A stretch of DNA of 64,000 nucleotides. Source: Cristatella mucedo (Eukaryota > Bryozoa > Phylactolaemata > Cristatellidae). Position numbers and translations under genes: made by a program. The stretch is taken from assembly GCA_009760855.2 (NCBI GenBank), contig WPIO01000001.1:7880001-7944000 (forward strand). Direction: 5' to 3'. Positions 36,373 through 48,445 of the stretch are shown here, piece after piece (positions within the stretch are counted from its first letter, which is position 1; every line of letters begins with the position of its first letter). The notes beneath the pieces were generated by a model. It was not told where the DNA came from, did not search any database, and was given only the letters and a program-made list of their open reading frames with translations.

Positions 36373-38759
36373 CTAGAATTCAGAGCAGCGCCAGTAAAGC
36401 TAAGGGGAACGCTAATCTACGGCCATGCCAGTGGCGTCCAATGCTGCTTCCCTTCTGCTTCTATTGCAGCACTGCACAGTTGAGCATAGAGCTTCTGGCA
36501 GCAAACAGGTCGGGTGAGATCAAACCGAAGCTAGACTCCTAGGCTAAGACTCCAAAGAACAGAGTCATGGCTGCAAGCAAACCCACTGGCCCAGTGTATA
36601 AAAAGTGAAGCTACTTCTAAGACCTTCAATCATAAATTAGGGAGGATAGGTACACTGCATGGACCATGCAGTCTAATACAAGTAAATGGCAGCTGCCTCA
36701 GTAGCCTAATTTTGTGTCACTGCAAAAGAGCCTCCACTGCATTCACCTTGGTTGAGGCTGGCAATCAAGTTTTGCCTGGTAAATGAATCGAACACATCAT
36801 CAAGTGTGAACAACTTACCGGTCGGCTAAGACTCGGGGAACCAAGCAGTGGCACTTTTGTGACCATCTAACCTCATCCAAAGTAGAAACACCGGGATCAG
36901 CCACATAAGCCACTTAAGTTGATTCGTAAAAACTCTTCATACTAGCTGGATTTAAACATGAAACCTCTGAGAGCTACATCGTTAATGCTGACCCCAATGA
37001 TATTAGACAAGTTCACTCACTCACTGACTTATTGGCTTAAGACTGTTTGCCGAGCTGATTTTTCCCTGGAAAGCTTAAGAAATGCCCAACAGATTGTAAG
37101 GGATAGCTACAAGCACTGAGTTTGCCAGGGTTCTGAGTATTACAGCTTCACTTACGAGGGTGACTCCATCAGCTTCTGAAATTGTAACCAAGCATTTCAA
37201 AAGAAAAATAGGGCTGCAGATTGTGTAAATTGCACTGAAAAAAATGTATGCACCACATTTTCTCCAATCGGCTGCAGTTTAAGTGGTCGAAGAAAATTTA
37301 GAACTCCAAATTCGACCAACTCGATCAGGGACAGGGTGGGGCTAAACCAGATCCAACGGTTGCACTAAGCAACTCAATCATTTTCTCATTGAAGCAGCTT
37401 CAAATTAGTTAGATATGATCTATATTTATTATGATCACTTTATTTTTAACTGTCCACACAGAATTAAGATACTAGCAAGGCTATGTGGGACTATTAGGTC
37501 GCTCCAAGTTGCTAACAGTAGGCTTGGGTTGAGCTGTTTTGGCAAGGATTTTCGGATTCAACCAAACGCTCGCTAGGTATAAGTGCAGTAATGGGGAAGC
37601 TGTGAATCCTTGCTTGGTAGCAAGTGAAATTTAGCTCATTGCTATATAATCGGCAATCCACAAGGGACCAAATAATCTTGCAATGTGACTGTAGCTGCTG
37701 CTGTGTCAACAAGAAACATTTGCTATAGTACATTATACATGCTGCTTTTCTATGACAGGGCATGCAGGCATGTGTGAAGGCTTAATTTGCCATATTACGC
37801 CAACAGCACCAGATAATGATTCTAAAAGGTCGTTATATGTTCAAGCTGTCAACAACATTGCAATTCATAAGTGGTGAGAACAGTTTGTTCAATGATACCA
37901 GTGTGACAATTGCCAAAGACTACTAAGTCTTACTTTTTCAGGACCACAGGGACCCAAGTCTGCATGAATGGTTGGTGGCTGTGGAACAGTCTAGGTAGTT
38001 GAGCATTGTAAATAATACATCTATCCTCCTTCACATGAACTAGCTTTCTTTTACGGCCAACTTTCACAAGTAGTCCACTTGTATTCCTTGGGTTTGATCC
38101 GAATAATTAAATCCAATGATTATTTGGACCTTTGAAAATATAGTAATGAAATCCCACATCTTCTTCCATCAACCCTTCTCTTTGGAATGACCAGTTGACC
38201 TAATTTTAGAGCAAAGCAAAGCAGCATTCAAGGCAGCCCTTAGATAGGTGGGACAGGTGGCTACTTAAGCATTTCTGAATAGAACGATTGGGATAAATGT
38301 TCCTCAATCACATTGTTTGCATTGCGGTAAATAATTTATGATAAATAATTTATATTTTGCTGAGCGATATGGCAGCCGTTTGCTTTTCAGTCAGAACTGC
38401 AGTCCAGAGAGGAAAATTGGAAGGGATCATAGGACCTGGCCTATCCTGCCACCTAAACCACTAGCAGGCAAGACGCAGCAGCCTTTGATGCGTACTGTGT
38501 TAGCCCATCGTCGATTTTGGATAAATAATTTTTTTGAGGTTATTTATATTAAAATGATAGAAACTGATGTGTGCATACAAAAACAGACAAGTTTTGAAGG
38601 GACAGCTTGTAGCACTAAAATATGCATCAAAGGATAGCAGCAAATGTCGTGCAACAATCCAAATGTTTTCTGATTTTGGAAAGTCAACCTTTTTTCACAT
38701 AACAATGAACACATTTCCACCACCATGTTAAGGGGTGCTACTCCTTTGCCAGATAGCTC
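36373..38759. other. Intron DNA, nothing recognised
   Basis: The left 2.4 kb of the intron between exons 14 and 15. No repeat family or exon was recognised. Confidence 0.45.
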
Positions 38760-38769
38760 GGGAACCCTC

Positions 38770-39170
38770 GTATGACACACCTAAACCTCATACAAATCTC
38801 AAATCCTTTGGAGACCCTGCATTTAGTTCGTTTGCTCCCAAAGCCTGGAACTCACTCCTGACTTGCATCACAACATCCCCTGACTTGACCACATTTAAAA
38901 AGAACTTCAAAATGCACCTATCTAGGACAGCATTTTGTGGTTATCTGTGATTCATCTTTTATGTGCTTATGCGTGCTGACACTGTGCATGCTGCCGCAAA
39001 CCACATTTGCATGCTAACCGTGTGCATGTCACCCCTAACCATGATATTCACGTTTATCAAGCATGATACAACTCACCATTCGATCGCGTTTCCCTTGCAG
39101 CAGATGCAAAGCGCCTAGAAACAGATTGAGTTCTCTGAGGGCACTTTATCAAGAGTATTATTATTATATT
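38770..39170 (+). mobile_element. LINE family A 3' end (copy A7)
   Basis: Contains SFGDPAFSSFAPKAWNSLL and LTTFKKNFKMHL, the last codons of the family A protein, then the 3' UTR (AGATTGAGTTCTCTGAGGGC) and an ATT tail. Confidence 0.85.
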
Positions 39171-39402
39171 ATAATTAAACCTTACTTTTCTTAATGCTCT
39201 GACGACGATACTGCCATAGAAAGTAAAAGCAATGTAGCTCGAGGATTTTCATCACGCAAGATCAGTTTCAAATTGCAAGGTCAATCAAGAAAGATATGGG
39301 AGTGTAGAGCCTCAGTGAATGGTTAGCACCCATGTTCAATAGCACTCACAGTTGATAGCACTTATTTGATCATTAGAACATGCAAACTTAGGGCCTACTT
39401 AC

Positions 39403-39530
39403 TCATATGATGGAGTCAGGTAACTAATGGTAAAAGTCTCTACAGTAGACGTAGGCGTAGGCGTTGCTCCAATGTACGAGTAGGACACAGTCAGACTTCT
39501 GCTAATTGCTCCCTTGTATGCGAAGCTGAG
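39403..39530 (-). CDS. PKHD1L1: PKHD1L1-like exon 14: L-x-FAYKG motif
   Basis: The reading LSFAYKGAISRSLTVSYSY is nearly the vertebrate QLCFAYKG-x-L-x-x-x-L-x-x-x-YQY block. The rest is rich in Thr and Pro (GATPTPTSTVETFTISYL). The acceptor is TCGTGTTTGCAG and the donor ATGA|GTAAGT. The last two bases form GAC (Asp) with exon 15. Confidence 0.9.
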
Positions 39531-40429
39531 CTGCAAACACGAGATACTAGGCAATTAAGGGCCAAACCTATCAAAAGAAACCAGGTGTGCACAAAAGCAG
39601 AATAATAAAAGCCAGAAGCTACAGCCCTTTGCACAAGGCACTCTTTCGTCAAAAGGCCCTGACTTTTGGCCAGATAAATTTGAAGCAAATCTTATCTTGC
39701 ATGCTCCATCAATGTCATGCACAAAACAATAAAAAATAATAGAGAACGAAATTGAAATAGGAGTTCAAATGTTGCTGCTATCGAGTGGGCTCCACTCCGA
39801 AAGCCATCCCGGTAGTGGGCATGAGCCACAAAATCTCTGTGAGCCAAGGCTTACTGTGTCACCTCTTTTGACACACCACAAAATTCAATGGTGTGATAGC
39901 TTTCCTCCCTCACAGCGGCCACTTTTGCCACATTTCATGGGTTAGCCCAAGTAGATCTCTAAGGATAGCAATGATGTTTCAATCAAACTGGCTCAAACAC
40001 CAGCCGAATTAATGCACCTGCAAGTTCAAAGTCGATGTATGCATGTGGTGCACTGAAAGCAAGTCTTACAGCTATGCAGGTACCCTCTTATTCGATGGTC
40101 TTTCAAAGTGCATTTATAAGTTGCATCAGTGCTGGCTGTCAGTCAAGCCAGGGTAGCTATTCAGTTTGCAGTCATCCAAATTATTATATGGGTATCGATT
40201 TGGCTTGAAACTGATTAGTTTTTAGTTCAGCTACCACATTTAGTATGCATTGTGAAGACTCACCGTTGACAGAGCTGGATGGACGATTTAAAAGAACGTT
40301 AAGAGGCTTTTCCGGTTGTTTGCCATTTTTCATCCTAGATGCAGACATCCGCAAGGACAGCATTGAGAGACAAGAATCAACTGGATTAGTGCATACATCC
40401 ATGCCAAAAGCGACTGACGGCTTGAGCCA

Positions 40430-40560
40430 CTGATTGGGTCTCTGCCCAGAAGATAAAATGCTTACTCTTCACAACCCAGGTCATGCGTTCGAGTCCTGCA
40501 GTGGGAGATCCTGTATTGCTCACTGCAAGTGGTGGATATAGCCGTTAAGGCTATTTAGCA
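40430..40560 (+). mobile_element. tRNA-derived SINE, group S1
   Basis: B box GCGTTCGAGTCCTGCAG followed by CACTGCAAGTGGTGGATATAGC and CGTTAAGGCT. It is the same body as the minus-strand copy at 2985, and it abuts an S2 SINE in the opposite orientation. Confidence 0.65.
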
Positions 40561-40564
40561 GTTA

Positions 40565-40725
40565 TATAACATATTATATAACTCATTTGTATAGCACCCA
40601 GGACAACTTAATTAATACATCCTGGCATTTCACATATGCCATGTGGCTCAAGGTCGTGACCTTAGTCAACAAATACATTCACCTTGACCCTGGTTCGAGG
40701 AAGTAACTTGACCAATGGCCTAAAC
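40565..40725 (-). mobile_element. tRNA-derived SINE, group S2
   Basis: Minus-strand reading: a tRNA-like head (TTGGTCAAGTTACTTCC and a B-box-like block), then GGCATATGTGAAATGCC and a tail that resembles the LINE A 3' end. It is a diverged copy of the elements at 50012 and 57120. Confidence 0.6.
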
Positions 40726-41034
40726 TAGGGCTATACAGATGAGTCTCTTAAATCTGCTAACCTTCTTCAATGAGCAGTCAAAGGTGTTCATGAGCCCAGG
40801 CCTCATTCAGCCCATGCACAGAGGACTAAGCTGCATGAACTCCTGAATTACACAAAAAGTTATCAATTGCGAGGCAAATTAGAGCTCAGGATTGCAGCCC
40901 AAGCACCAGCACTCTTCATTGATAATAGCCCTGTGCCCAGCAACAGCAAGCAGCCGAAGTCTGCCAATCCAGTCGACTCTTTGCAGTCGTGAGCTGGGGC
41001 AGATTTCTGAGTTAGCATGCACAGCTATTGTTCA

Positions 41035-41160
41035 CACGCACAGGCATGCGCGCGCACACATACACACCCACACACACACACACAGACAGAGGAACGCACA
41101 CATGAGCACACACACGCAGGCACACACACACACAGGCACACACACATACACACACTCCGT
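41035..41160. repeat. (CA)n-rich region
   Basis: An interrupted ACAC run with GC and AG interspersions. Confidence 0.9.
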
Positions 41161-41214
41161 CCCCAATCAGATTCCTGGTGTTGACCATTCTGCATGCACT
41201 TCAATGATGCAAGC

Positions 41215-41318
41215 AAAGCAATAGCACTAGCAAAGCAATAGCACTAGTATGATGACGGCTGCTCTGTCATATCGGCCTGGCTTGAATAATATGTCATATC
41301 GGCCTGGCTTTGCTTTCC
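41215..41318. repeat. Two adjacent tandem duplications
   Basis: A 17-bp unit (GCAAAGCAATAGCACTA) occurs twice, then a TGTCATATCGGCCTGGCTT unit occurs twice about 30 bp apart. Confidence 0.85.
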
Positions 41319-41422
41319 CTTACACAAATATTGAGCTCTGTTGCCTTCACTAATGACAGTGTAAGTTGAACAATGAGCACATGGTTAGTACGTGTGCAGT
41401 TCGGCTGCGGCTGCTACAGTAC

Positions 41423-41547
41423 CTGTGGGTAGGTGCTTAACGATAGAGCACCTTCATTAGTGAGGCGGAATATGTAGTTAGGATTTCTGATACATGTTCG
41501 CCCACAGAATGGATATTGGTTAGACACAGCACTTCCCCAAACGTCAC
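41423..41547 (-). CDS. PKHD1L1: PKHD1L1-like exon 13: CGR-x-x-x-x-NP motif
   Basis: The exon encodes FCGRTCIRNPNYIFRL, which matches the diagnostic YCGR-x-SLKNP motif of fibrocystin-L, and ends with a TYPQ that runs directly into LSFAYKG of exon 14. The acceptor is GATTGTTCCAG and the donor CACAG|GTACTG (phase 0). Confidence 0.9.
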
Positions 41548-41725
41548 CTGGAACAATCAGCACCGCGATCGAGTCATGCTTAACTGTCGCTTGATTCTTT
41601 TTAGGATATCCATCAGGCAGCCAGCCAGTGACTGTCCTACTTCAGCCGGCACGTCTGTGTAGTTCTTCGCAATATGGCCCGTGTGCAAGACTGCACAAAA
41701 CATGCGTAAACTCTCAGAAACGTAC

Positions 41726-41855
41726 CGTAGTCTGTAGTGAACGTGCCGGACTGCAGACTTTCGAAGTCGTTAAAGTAGCCGATGCTTGACTTCCGGGGAC
41801 TAGCGAGTGATTGGTGGCAGCGAATGCTGTACAGATTGCTTATGGATTGCTGCAC
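41726..41855 (-). CDS. PKHD1L1: PKHD1L1-like exon 12
   Basis: The exon reads SISNLYSIRCHQSL, IGYFNDFES and TFTTDYG. It fits the C-P-x-x-x-x-N-F-E...V-K-Y-F-x-D-x-E-x-x region of PKHD1L1 that precedes an invariant YCGR motif. The acceptor is TTATTTTTGCAG and the donor TACG|GTACGT. The Gly codon split with exon 13 keeps the frame. Confidence 0.85.
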
Positions 41856-42150
41856 CTGCAAAAATAACCCGGAGCTGCTGCTCAGCATCAGTCAAGCTGC
41901 AGCAAAAACTCGGAGGTCACACTAGGAGCAACAGTGCATTTGTACTTGTAACAGGGGCATGCTTGAAGGAGGGAAAGGGTACACACGTGCGCATGGTATA
42001 TGCACATGTATTTGTGCTTCGGATTGCCGGCCCTGCATTTTATCTTAGCACTATAGAGGCTGTTTTTCAAATTAAAAATTATACAACTTTACCAAGAGAA
42101 CAAATACGGCATTGATCCACTTTTATTATATTTTAAATCTTGTCATATTC

Positions 42151-42182
42151 GGTGGAAGTCTTCCACGTGGAAGATTTCCACC
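42151..42182. repeat. 32-bp palindrome
   Basis: GGTGGAAGTCTTCCACGTGG continues as AAGATTTCCACC. It equals its reverse complement except at one pair. It is centred on a CACGTG E-box, in the intron between exons 11 and 12. Confidence 0.9.
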
Positions 42183-43119
42183 TGCATGAAGATCTGCTGC
42201 AGTTGCTGGCTTGTCAGTCAACTCTATAACAAATACAAATGTTGTGTCATGCTCTTAAACACAGCAATTGCAGGCCAGGCTTTCCAACCTATGGTACAGC
42301 CACATTAACATCCAAATTTACATCGCGTAGGACCAGTGAGTAACCAAACAAAAAATTCCCTATACATAAGAGAGTTGTGCTGCTGGAGCCATTGTTCGAA
42401 ACACAAGCCAGCATGCAAGTAACATTCATTTATGAAGACACCCTTGCATCCCCATGTACCCTAGCTCCCTTCTAAGCCATCCTCCTCATCCGGTTCACAC
42501 GAATCCCTTACTGTCTGAATCATAAAGAAACTTATATTGTGGTGTAGAGTCCAGTTCACATCTTTCGTATGGTGCATTAAAAAAAGGTAATTGAAATGTA
42601 TTCTATTATGGAGGGGCTAAAAGGAAACCGTAAGGTAACAAAGTAAGAAAGCATTACTAGGTTAGATATTATATGGAAACACAGGTAGAAAACAGCACCT
42701 CATTAAAATTAACGAAATTAGACATCAAACGATGCCTCTATCACTACCCATGTCACTTGCAGTTAGCACTAAAAGAGCAATTCTGGAACAGAGCATGCAT
42801 GAAATCCTTATTCTTATCAGCTATATCCAGAATCGTTCTGCAGGGATTTTTACAGAGATTAGGCAGCCAGTGGGAGACACAGCTGCACCTGGCAGGCTGA
42901 TGGGCCGGCCAGACAGTTGGAAGGCAACCTGCCATGCATAATTAGGGTCGGTTTAAGTAAGACTGGGCCATAGCTCCTTATCATATCACTGTCCTAGACC
43001 TACGATGACAATTATTTGTGGCTGATAAATGATTTTATTGACTGCTAAAATTTGTCTGCATTTTGAATGGAATATAGGATAAAAAAACACGACGTATTCT
43101 ACCGTTATAGTGCTCTTGC

Positions 43120-43240
43120 TGATTCAACAGCCCCATCTGAATAGCAGCAGAAGAGCCTTCACGGCTATCACCATCGTTTGCAGTGGGCAATATAGGATCG
43201 CCCATTCCAGGGCTGGAACCAATAACCTAGGTCGTGGAGA
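43120..43240 (-). mobile_element. tRNA-derived SINE, group S1 (partial)
   Basis: Matches GCTGATTCAACAGCC, GAAGAGCCTTCACGGCTATC and a damaged B box. The head is missing. Confidence 0.65.
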
Positions 43241-43313
43241 ATGAGGATTGAGAAAAAAGAGAGACATAGGCTGATAAAGCTATATACAAGGCAAAGAGGC
43301 AGCATCAGCTGAC

Positions 43314-43468
43314 CTGGACCACTGAGGCATTAGCACTGAAAGGGATGGCACAGTTGTTGTCCATCATCAGTGCGACCGACTTCATGGATGGTATGCCACG
43401 AGTGAGACGAGTGACGTTTGCGAGAATGCTGTTGCCAGCGACCTCCACGACGATGAGAGGCCAAGTAC
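43314..43468 (-). CDS. PKHD1L1: PKHD1L1-like exon 11
   Basis: The exon encodes WPLIVVEVAGNSILANVTRL and further RGIPSMKSVALMM, equivalent to the G-x-x-LL-x-x-EV-x-G-N-x-V-x-x-x-x-x-x-x-x-x-G-x-P segment after PA14 in fibrocystin-L. The acceptor is CGTTATTTAG and the donor CCAG|GTCAGC (phase 0). One predicted N-glycosylation motif, N-V-T, falls in it. Confidence 0.83.
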
Positions 43469-43767
43469 CTAAATAACGAGAGCTTGTGGCTGAGGAGTGT
43501 GAGCTAGGCGACACCAGCAAACAGCAGAGGCATGCACGGCTGTTCGTTGACGGTGCTAGGGCCTAAGCTGTTATGCCACAGCTACGCATAGAACAGGAAG
43601 TGTAGTGCCGACCTCTTTCCGACAGCCGCAGCTCTCAGGAGTCAAGTCACATCGATGGTTGGCCGTTGCGGGGAACAAGGAGCCCTGCAATCGCACGTGC
43701 AGCTACGAGCTGGCATGTCAGTCGAGTTGGCTGAAGGATTGCCCATTGGTGCTTATTGCAACAATAC

Positions 43768-43911
43768 CTCTGTCCGAAATGAACGTGACAGTCCAAGTGC
43801 TGCTGTTGGCTGCTTTGTCGCTGCTCACGACGACTGCTTCCGGCAGCACGGTGGGCAGCGAGTTCAGCTCGGCCGCCACGGCCGATGACAGGGAGCTGGT
43901 CGGCAGCCATG
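43768..43911 (-). CDS. PKHD1L1: PKHD1L1-like exon 10
   Basis: The reading is AWLPTSSLSSAVAAELNSLP and later STWTVTFISDRG. In fibrocystin-L the same spacing occurs: a residue block that opens a duplicated module (L-x-A-x-x-S-x-x-x-x-AL-x-x-L) closed by x-x-V-TFIS-x-RG-D. The acceptor GTTGTAG has a weak pyrimidine tract. Phase and alignment chose it over an upstream AG. The donor is AGAG|GTATTG. Confidence 0.83.
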
Positions 43912-44744
43912 CTACAACCGTGACGACACCGTGAGCACCAGCCTCAATAGCAAGTCCTTACAGGTGGCATTTTCTGAATCGCTACAAACTATGACGATTA
44001 GACTCAAGATTGGTGATCAAGTCTAGCGGGACGGCCACTGGATTCCAGTAGTGGCAAGCAGCATGAGGTTAATGAGGAGCACAGTGGCCACAAATCTCAC
44101 AGCACCGGCAGGCAGGAATAGGTGATAACCTTGAATCTACTGACGAACACCTCCACCCAACCACAGTTTGAAAGTTTGATAAAGGCACTAACATTTGACA
44201 GAAAGTCAAGAAACACAACTAGATCACAGCATAGAAAGCTGCCAGTAGTGAAGGAAGGCTTAAATGCCATTTATCAACTGCTTGGATATCTGTGTTGATA
44301 AAGAGTTTGCACGGCCAACTTTTTCTTTGAAGGTAGCTAGTACGTCCTATAATCACTTCTCGGCCATTATTTGCATACTGAGCAGCCTGATGGTTAGCTT
44401 TCCGGACGAAGTGGGTGCAGCTATTCACCATGAATCAGCTAACACGTAGTCACTCATTCCTGAGAGTACCTCAGAGGGAAGCACTTGCACACTAATAAAA
44501 TTGTGTTACTACCGCACAGGTTTCAGCGGGCCTGAGGAGGATTCTACAGCCCGTGACGCTGGAAACTACTAACCTGAATGTCTACATATACTGCTGCATA
44601 AACATTCTTTGAACCCTTGTACTGTGCTTCTTCATGGAGTGCAGGCAGGGGTCGGCGGCCGGAAGACTGCCTGTCAGAGCTCTTTCACTGGCTGGTTTCA
44701 AAAGTCAGGCAGAAGTCCAGGCTGTTGCAGCAACTGTCGATAAT

Positions 44745-44955
44745 AATCTCTCTCTCACATTCACTTTTTTAAATGCCCACTTTCTCGCTCACTTTCTCTA
44801 TCTATCTCTTTCTCTCGCTAGCTCTCTTTCTCTCTAGCACCTGTTCTTCTCTTGCTCTCACTTTCTCTCTCACACTCACTAGCGCTCTCTCTATCTCTCT
44901 CGCTCTTTCTCTGTCTCTATTTCTCTCTCACTCTCTCTCTCTCTCTCTCTTTTCT
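44745..44955. repeat. (CT)n-rich microsatellite
   Basis: Interrupted CT/CTTT repeat. Open frames of Ser/Leu across it are artefacts. Confidence 0.95.
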
Positions 44956-45169
44956 TCGCTGGCAACCTAATCACTTACACACAATTGTGCTTGTCGCAGC
45001 AGAGTATTGCTTGTCACAATATACCCTACTCTACAACTACCACACTCTACAACTTGTATGCATTATCATTCCCAGTTATCCTGCTGTCTCTTTGTAAGGA
45101 ACAAGAAGTAACTGACCAGGCAGGCAGTACTCCACTGAAATGCTCTCCTCCCCCAAGTTAACAATAACA

Positions 45170-46310
45170 TTCTAGGTGGCAATGATGACTGGAATGTCAC
45201 TGCCTTAGCTCTGCTAGATCTGTCAGCTGCCTTTGACACCATTGATCACGATGTTCTCTAGAATAATTGAGAAGGACGATCGGCCTGGCAGACGAGGCAG
45301 TGGCATGGTTCAATTCGTACTTGTCTGACGATAAACCCGAACTGCTGCTCATAGGACACCCTAAGCTTGTGGCTGGATCAAAAGGCTCTGACCTTATACA
45401 AGTGATAATAATAATAATATTAACAATAATGCACTTGATAAAGCACCCTCAGAGAACTCAATCTCTTTCTAGGCGCTTTACATTTGCTGCAAAGGGTGTG
45501 ATGCTGTTGTGAGATCATCACCACATGCTCGAAATTTAGGTGTCGTTTTTGATAGCTACCTAAATTTTAAAAGCTTCATTTAGATGACTGCTTCTACAGG
45601 TAGCCATCACGTCCGATCCCTATCTAAGATTAGGAGCTCTCTTCCACTGTGGTTTGCAAAAAATTTAACTAGCTCCTTAGTTCTGTCTCGGCTTGATTAA
45701 TTTAATTCCGTTTAGGCTGAGCTGGCTATGAATATGGCTGCAAGGCTAGTCTTTAAGTCCCAGCGGTTTGAGCACGTGTCTCCTTTGCTGAAAGAGCTAG
45801 GGTGGTTGCCGGTTGGGCAACGGATACAGAGCAAAGTTCTTACACTGACCCACAAGGCCTGCCACGGCTTGGCTCCTTCGTACCTAGCTGAACCGCTGCA
45901 CCAGTTTCAGCCTATTTGAGCCCTCAGGTCCGGTATGAACGATAAATTAGCTGTTTTATTCCTGTGCTTAGAGACCGTTGGCGACAGAAGCATTTGCTCT
46001 GCGGGTCCTAGACTGTGCAACTCGCTTCCACAATTCTTATGCAACGACAACTACTCTCCTGCTGCCGACTATGGCTCATCCTTTCCAGCGGTCCTGAGGT
46101 GCTACTTCCGTGCTACTCACTTCCTCAACTGCTCTCCTGACTCAGCTATGCTTTCCATTTTCTCTTTGTTGCGTGAGATAAAGTCTGTTGGCTACCGAAT
46201 GTGTACCGAAAGCGGCTTAGGTTGTAACTGCTATGCAAAACCCTCCTGCGTAACACCCTCATAGTCTTTATGGCTTTCTGGAGTTACAGACGAAGTTACA
46301 GGCAGATTTT
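45170..46310 (+). mobile_element. LINE family B with internal deletion (copy B6)
   Basis: Starts at ALLDLSAAFDTIDHDVL, then jumps from AWFNSYLSD straight to DKPELLLIGHPK, losing the RT palm (including YADD). It continues through NMAARLVFKSQRFEHVSPLL to the 3' end. A short LINE A copy is inserted at 45407-45497. Clearly inactive. Confidence 0.88.
45407..45497 (-). mobile_element. Short LINE A insertion with target duplication (A8)
   Basis: A 91-bp 3' end of family A (ATAATAATA tail on the left) is inserted in copy B6. The 5-bp GTGAT occurs at 45402-45406 and 45498-45502. Removing the insert and one copy restores the family B sequence (ACAAGGTGATGCTGTTGTG-like). Confidence 0.85.
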
Positions 46311-47054
46311 CCGGCTGTTCGCAACTACTTACTTTTTACGGGTAAAGCGCTACCCGTGCGAGCAAGGCCTACCCAAGTAGGCACACGGCCAACTCGTTAC
46401 ACGCCGACGGCGAGTACAATATTGCCACGGTACACGCCTCTAGGTCTAACTACACTGTAAGGCATCGAAGTTCAACTCAAGTTTTCAAAAAATTAAGACA
46501 AAGCTACCAAGAAGAAGTGCAATACTAATGTGTAGTTATTGAGAAGCCAAAACCCAAGTGCGCCTGCGACCTGTAATGCCCATGCATGGACTCCGAATGG
46601 AAAACCCGGAAAAAAGAGCTGCTTTAACCTGCAAATGAGTTTTAGCTTTGAATTTGTCACTAGCAGAAGATTCGGGAATACTCGGTGAATTTAAGCTTAA
46701 ATCCATATTCGGCATAGCGTCAAATAACAGTCGACCTTTAAGACGCTGCAATAGTTCACTGTGCCTGAAAAATTGTTCTTATTCGCGATTTTCTCATTAA
46801 AAATAGTCATTTGCGTTTTACATGTGATCTATTGCAATGAAATACCTCACTATTGTTAGCCGCGCGATGATGGAAAATGAAAATTAACTCTCTCGGTAGA
46901 GTTCATGCGAAAATTAATCCAACGCACAATCTCGGCAGTCTTTGAGGTCCGAAATAAAAACACATTTATATAGTCATAGCATCGCGTGCATTGCTCCAAC
47001 GAACGTATGCCAGTATCTATAGTTGACGAATTTGCTTGTTTGCACTTGGCAGAG

Positions 47055-47663
47055 GTTATAGTAGTAATAATAACACATTTGCATAGCACCCTCGGATAAC
47101 ATAATCTCTTTCTAGGCATTTTTCATATGCTGCACAGGAAGTGCGACCGAATGGTTAGTTACAGCATACTCAATGACAACTAGCATAAGATGGTTATTGG
47201 TGACATGCTCGCACAGGGTCAGCATGCAGCTATGGTTAGCTGTAGCAAGCATAGCATCAGCATGCATAAGTACCTAAGGGACGAATCGCATGTGCACTGG
47301 GACAGCTTTCAGGCTAGCCGCGATATTAGCCCTTGCCTTACTGGGTCTGACTATGGCACCTAGAGCAACCGTAGCGGGCGGACTAGCCAAGAAGAATTGT
47401 GTAGGGGGACACATTAGTTAACCGGGAGCGGAGCGAGGCGCCAGTTTGACAGCTAGATCCGCTCAGGTTAGAATGGAGCTTGGTTAGACAAAGAACGGTC
47501 ATGATGTGGACCGACTACTGTGCTCCACTAGACAAAGAGCGAAAGGATGGCAAGCTGGTGAAGGAGCCATCTAATAAATTACAGGCAGACGCGAATTTGC
47601 CGAGGACGGACACCGAGAGCTGGGGTCCGACAAATAGCAGCTACGCTCAAGGTCAAGAGGGCT

Positions 47664-47698
<35 letters not shown>

Positions 47699-48445
47699 TA
47701 AATGGCATGACGGACACAGCTCAGAGCTGCAGCTTCGGGAGTCGATGCGAGACTACGCTGCGAGAGCACGAGAGACGAACCTACGGCGACGGACAGCTAA
47801 GTGCAACTTGGACTGCACAGTTGTGTTCTGCCGGCTACTCAGCTGCTCGTATCTTGGGGTGCCGTAGCGACCCGCCTTCGGGGTTGGGACAATCGCTAGC
47901 GACGCGTGCATAGGATAGTTTCTTATACGCGGGCTTCGGGAGTTCGCTCAGGTAACTCCGTCGGTCCGGTCCCCCCCCCCCCGTAAAGCGCTTGCACCGG
48001 CGCGTAGCCACTACTAACCAGCCCACAATAAACTGTTGCTTTCGGCACCCAGTTGTGGCCGCCTGTGTTTTAACCGCACTGCAGCACTGCATCACACAGT
48101 CCGCCGGTAGAAAACCGGGGGACGACCTTATGCGAGGTTACACATGGACCCATTAAATGCTGCATAAATTGGTGCGTTTTTAGCTTCTTTTAAAAGCCGT
48201 CAAGTCTGGGGATGTCAAGTCTGGGGATGTCGTGGCGCCAGTCGGAAGTGGGTTACGAGCATTGGGAGCGTACAAATTAAAAACAAGCTCTCCCAAGCAT
48301 TTGCGGTTCGAACAATTTGTTGGTAAACGATTTGATTCAGAAAAGCTGATGGTACGATCCCTCGCGTGAAGGTAGACTAGTTCCAATAGGCAGGCTGAAG
48401 CCTGAGAATGAAGGGATCTAAAAGTGAGTGACAGAACCTGTGCAC
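47055..48445 (-). mobile_element. LINE family A split by a solo LTR (copy A9)
   Basis: The 3' part is at 47055-47292 and the rest at 48143-48445. The two halves meet exactly in the family A consensus (GACGAATCGCATG|GACCCATTAAATGCTG) once the insert between them is removed. Confidence 0.85.
47293..48142 (+). mobile_element. Solo LTR, 850 bp
   Basis: Begins TGCACTGGGAC and ends GAGGTTACA (TG...CA), flanked by a 4-bp duplication CATG (47289-47292 and 48143-48146). It holds a polyadenylation signal (CACAATAAACTGTTGC) about 120 bp before the end, a GA microsatellite and a run of 12-13 C. No gag or pol remains, so it is a recombined solo LTR, probably of Gypsy type. Confidence 0.8.
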
